Source: Stenotrophobium sp040387055 (lineage in GTDB: Bacteria > Pseudomonadota > Gammaproteobacteria > Nevskiales > Nevskiaceae). From it: a stretch of DNA of 9,313 nt. The stretch covers positions 1 to 9,313 of the forward strand of contig JAZKEM010000066.1 of NCBI GenBank assembly GCA_040387055.1, given 5' to 3'. Below are positions 7,674-9,313 of this stretch, one piece after another. Position 1 is the stretch's first letter. Each line of letters begins with the position of its first letter. Below the pieces are notes generated by a model. That model ran no database searches. It worked only from the letters and a program-made list of their open reading frames with translations, and was not told where the DNA came from. The position numbers were made by a program, and so were the translations under genes.

Positions 7674-7711
7674 AAAAAACGATAAGTCTGCGCGAAAGCG
7701 CGGGCTTATCG
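7674..7711. terminator. Shared hairpin terminator between convergent genes
   Basis: CGATAAG (7680-7686) pairs with CTTATCG (7705-7711), and GCGC pairs with GCGC around a GAAA tetraloop (7694-7697). In + strand RNA the middle TCT/GGG pairs as U-G, C-G, U-G, giving a continuous 14-bp stem, but no T-run follows. In - strand RNA six T's follow (complement of A 7674-7679), but two A-C mismatches interrupt the stem. The hairpin includes the rsmB stop codon and begins 9 bases after the lipoprotein stop. It most likely ends fmt-rsmB transcription and may slow or end transcripts from the other side. Confidence 0.7.
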
Positions 7712-9088
7712 TGGCTTGATCAAGCGCGCGTAGTAGAAACCATCAAACGCGCCGCCGGGTGCGATGCGTCGGCCAACCGTGCGGCCTTCGCCCCACTCCG
7801 CCTCAATCGGTGAATGCTTTGCGCCCGGTTGATTCTTCAGGAAGTTTTTAATCACGCTCTCACCTTCCATTCTCAGAATGGAGCAGGTGGCGTAGAGCAA
7901 TACGCCGCCGGGTGCGAGCAAAGGCCACAGCGAGTTCAACATCAGCAACTGCATTTCTGCGAGCTGGGGAATATCTGTGTGACGACGTAGCCATTTGATA
8001 TCTGGGTGGCGACGAATCACGCCGCTGCCTGAGCAAGGCGCGTCGAGCAGAATGCGATCAAAAGTATTGTGATCCCACCAATCGCGCGTATCGGTGGCAT
8101 CGCCACGCACCAGCGGCGCGTCGAGTTCCAAGCGACGAAGATTGTCGTACACGCGCTTGAGACGCGTCGGATCGTGGTCCATCGCCAACAGATCAAGGTG
8201 ATCGTAGCGTTCAAGCAGATGCGCTGTTTTGCCGCCGGGTGCTGCGCAAGCATCGAGCACGCGCATGCCGGGCTCCACTTGCAACAGATCCGCAGCGAGC
8301 TGCGCAGCGGCGTCTTGTACGGATACCGTGCCGTTGGAGAACAGCGGAATTTTTTCGACTGGAATGGCAGATGCGAGTGTCACCGCATCGTCTGCAAACG
8401 CTACGGCGCTGGCGTGAATGTCTGCGTCTGCAAGCACTTTCAGATATTCATCGCGCGTCATGCGGCGGCGATTCACGCGCAGTGTCAGCGGGCCTTGCTC
8501 GTTGCCTGCAGCCAGAATCGTTGGCCAGTTAGGCCAGTCGCCTTGAATTTGATCGGCGAGCCAGCTTGGGTACGAATATTGTTTGGCTGGATGCGTTGGT
8601 AAATCAGCTTCAAGTGTTTCGCGCTCGCGTTGGTAGCGACGCAGCAGTGCGTTCACCAAGCCGCGGAGTTTGTCTTTGCCCAATAGCGTTACAGCGTCAA
8701 CGGTTTCGTTGACCGCAGCGTGTTGAGCAACGCGCATGGAACGCAGTTGGAACAAGCCGCCAAGAATTAAGGCCTGCAATTCTGGTTCTTTGTTCAGCGG
8801 CTTTTCCATCATGCGCGACAACAGGCCGTTGAGCAGCGACCAGTCGCGCAATACGCCGTTACAGAGTGCGCGCAGCATTGGCATTTGTTGCGGCGTGACG
8901 GCTTCAACATCGACGCGCAACAGCGCGTTATCCAAATTGGTGCCGGCCATCACGTGTGCAATCACACGTGCAGCTTCAACGCGCGCTCTGGCGGAGCTGG
9001 ATGCTGGCGTTACAGGCGTCGACTCAGATACTGATTTCTTGCCCCACGGGTTTTGACGGGGGCTCGGAGGCGTAGTTTCTTCAGACAT
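7706..9088 (-). CDS. rsmB: 16S rRNA (cytosine(967)-C(5))-methyltransferase RsmB
   Basis: The product is 460 residues. RsmB transfers a methyl group from S-adenosylmethionine to C5 of cytidine 967 in 16S rRNA, in the cytoplasm, before subunit assembly. Residues 33-160 form the NusB-like RNA-binding domain (with AALNETV-like HAAVNETVDAV and LRGLVNALLRRYQR). The Rossmann methyltransferase domain shows DACAAPGGKT (279-288) for SAM, AMDHDP (302-307), RGD (328-330), DAPCSGSGVIRRHPDIKWLR (349-368, Cys352 for product release) and YATCS (399-403, Cys402 the catalytic nucleophile). Both cysteines are present, so it should be active. The first 32 residues are a Pro/Ser/Thr-rich extension compared with the E. 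coli protein (429 residues). The start lies 9 bases after the fmt stop, consistent with co-transcription. Confidence 0.97.
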   Translation of the reverse strand: MSEETTPPSPRQNPWGKKSVSESTPVTPASSSARARVEAARVIAHVMAGTNLDNALLRVDVEAVTPQQMPMLRALCNGVLRDWSLLNGLLSRMMEKPLNKEPELQALILGGLFQLRSMRVAQHAAVNETVDAVTLLGKDKLRGLVNALLRRYQRERETLEADLPTHPAKQYSYPSWLADQIQGDWPNWPTILAAGNEQGPLTLRVNRRRMTRDEYLKVLADADIHASAVAFADDAVTLASAIPVEKIPLFSNGTVSVQDAAAQLAADLLQVEPGMRVLDACAAPGGKTAHLLERYDHLDLLAMDHDPTRLKRVYDNLRRLELDAPLVRGDATDTRDWWDHNTFDRILLDAPCSGSGVIRRHPDIKWLRRHTDIPQLAEMQLLMLNSLWPLLAPGGVLLYATCSILRMEGESVIKNFLKNQPGAKHSPIEAEWGEGRTVGRRIAPGGAFDGFYYARLIKPR

Positions 9089-9096
9089 GGCGGCGA

Positions 9097-9099
9097 CCT
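9097..9099 (-). promoter_or_regulatory. Ribosome binding site of rsmB, overlapping the fmt stop
   Basis: On the - strand the fmt stop TAG and the next base form TAGG. The AGG is 8 bases from the rsmB ATG, the usual spacing. The sequence between (TCGCCGCC) holds nothing better. The overlap with the stop suggests rsmB translation is coupled to fmt. It also supports the ATG at 9086-9088 as the start. Confidence 0.5.
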
Positions 9100-9313
9100 A
9101 GTTGAACATCTCGCCGAGCAATGGTCGGCCGCGAATGGCTTCAGCAGCGCTCAGCGGTTTTCCGCCCGGGCGTTGGAGTTTGAGGATGTCGAGCAGGCCT
9201 GCGCCGCAAGCCACGCGGATGCCGTCGTTTTCTGCTGCGATGATGGTGCCCGGCGCAGCGCTCGGATTGCCCGGCTCCATGCGCGCTTCATAGATGCGCA
9301 CACGTTCGCCATT
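9098..9313 (-). CDS. fmt: Methionyl-tRNA formyltransferase, C-terminal end (partial)
   Basis: Only the last 71 residues are inside the window; the gene continues beyond the right edge. Fmt formylates the methionine on initiator tRNA using 10-formyltetrahydrofolate. The visible part is the C-terminal OB-like tRNA-binding domain: GERVRIYEA, PGTIIAAENDGIRVACG, LQRPGGKPLSAAE and the closing GRPLLGE, all typical of the family. The GTG at 9301 is an internal Val codon, not a start, because the preceding codons (NGER) continue the family alignment. Its position just upstream of rsmB matches the conserved fmt-rsmB gene order. Confidence 0.95.
   Translation of the reverse strand, partial: NGERVRIYEARMEPGNPSAAPGTIIAAENDGIRVACGAGLLDILKLQRPGGKPLSAAEAIRGRPLLGEMFN

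Noticed and set aside
8069..8602. 177-codon + strand open frame opposite rsmB
   Set aside because: It lies wholly inside the well-supported rsmB gene and its translation resembles no family.
9098..9301. GTG at 9301 as the start of a small separate gene
   Set aside because: The preceding four codons (NGER) continue the Fmt C-terminal alignment, so this is the end of a longer gene.

Overview
The window is ordinary chromosomal bacterial DNA of moderate GC (mid-50s percent by eye). The fmt-rsmB pair, its protein sequences and the DUF2799 lipoprotein suggest a gammaproteobacterium; I cannot name a genus with confidence. Codon use looks similar across all four genes, and I see no insertion sequences, tRNA or rRNA genes, CRISPR array or attachment sites.

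Layout. (1) Positions 1-6870, + strand: one giant open frame that is already open at the left edge. It encodes at least 2289 residues of what looks like a secreted, multidomain, neutral/alkaline ceramidase-like protein. It holds two separate ceramidase-type zinc amidase domains, about 1-1250 and 4009-6100, around a large unrecognised central region. An immunoglobulin-like ceramidase C-terminal domain and an extra C-terminal module follow. (2) Positions 6902-6940: a strong intrinsic terminator ending that transcript. (3) Positions 7051-7671, + strand: a small DUF2799-family lipoprotein with its own leader region. (4) Positions 7674-7711: a compact hairpin between convergent genes, probably a shared terminator. 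(5) Positions 7706-9088, - strand: rsmB, the 16S rRNA m5C967 methyltransferase. (6) Positions 9098-9313, - strand: the C-terminal end of fmt, methionyl-tRNA formyltransferase, running off the right edge.

How they fit together. fmt and rsmB form the conserved translation-related operon, transcribed right to left with 9 bases between them. The lipoprotein and the giant gene are transcribed left to right, each as a separate unit judging by the terminator between them. The housekeeping pair has no evident functional link to the giant protein. The item of most interest is the double-ceramidase architecture: the first domain keeps the serine of the family's amidase motif, while the second keeps the likely zinc ligands but has glycine at the serine position and a large insertion between two ligands.
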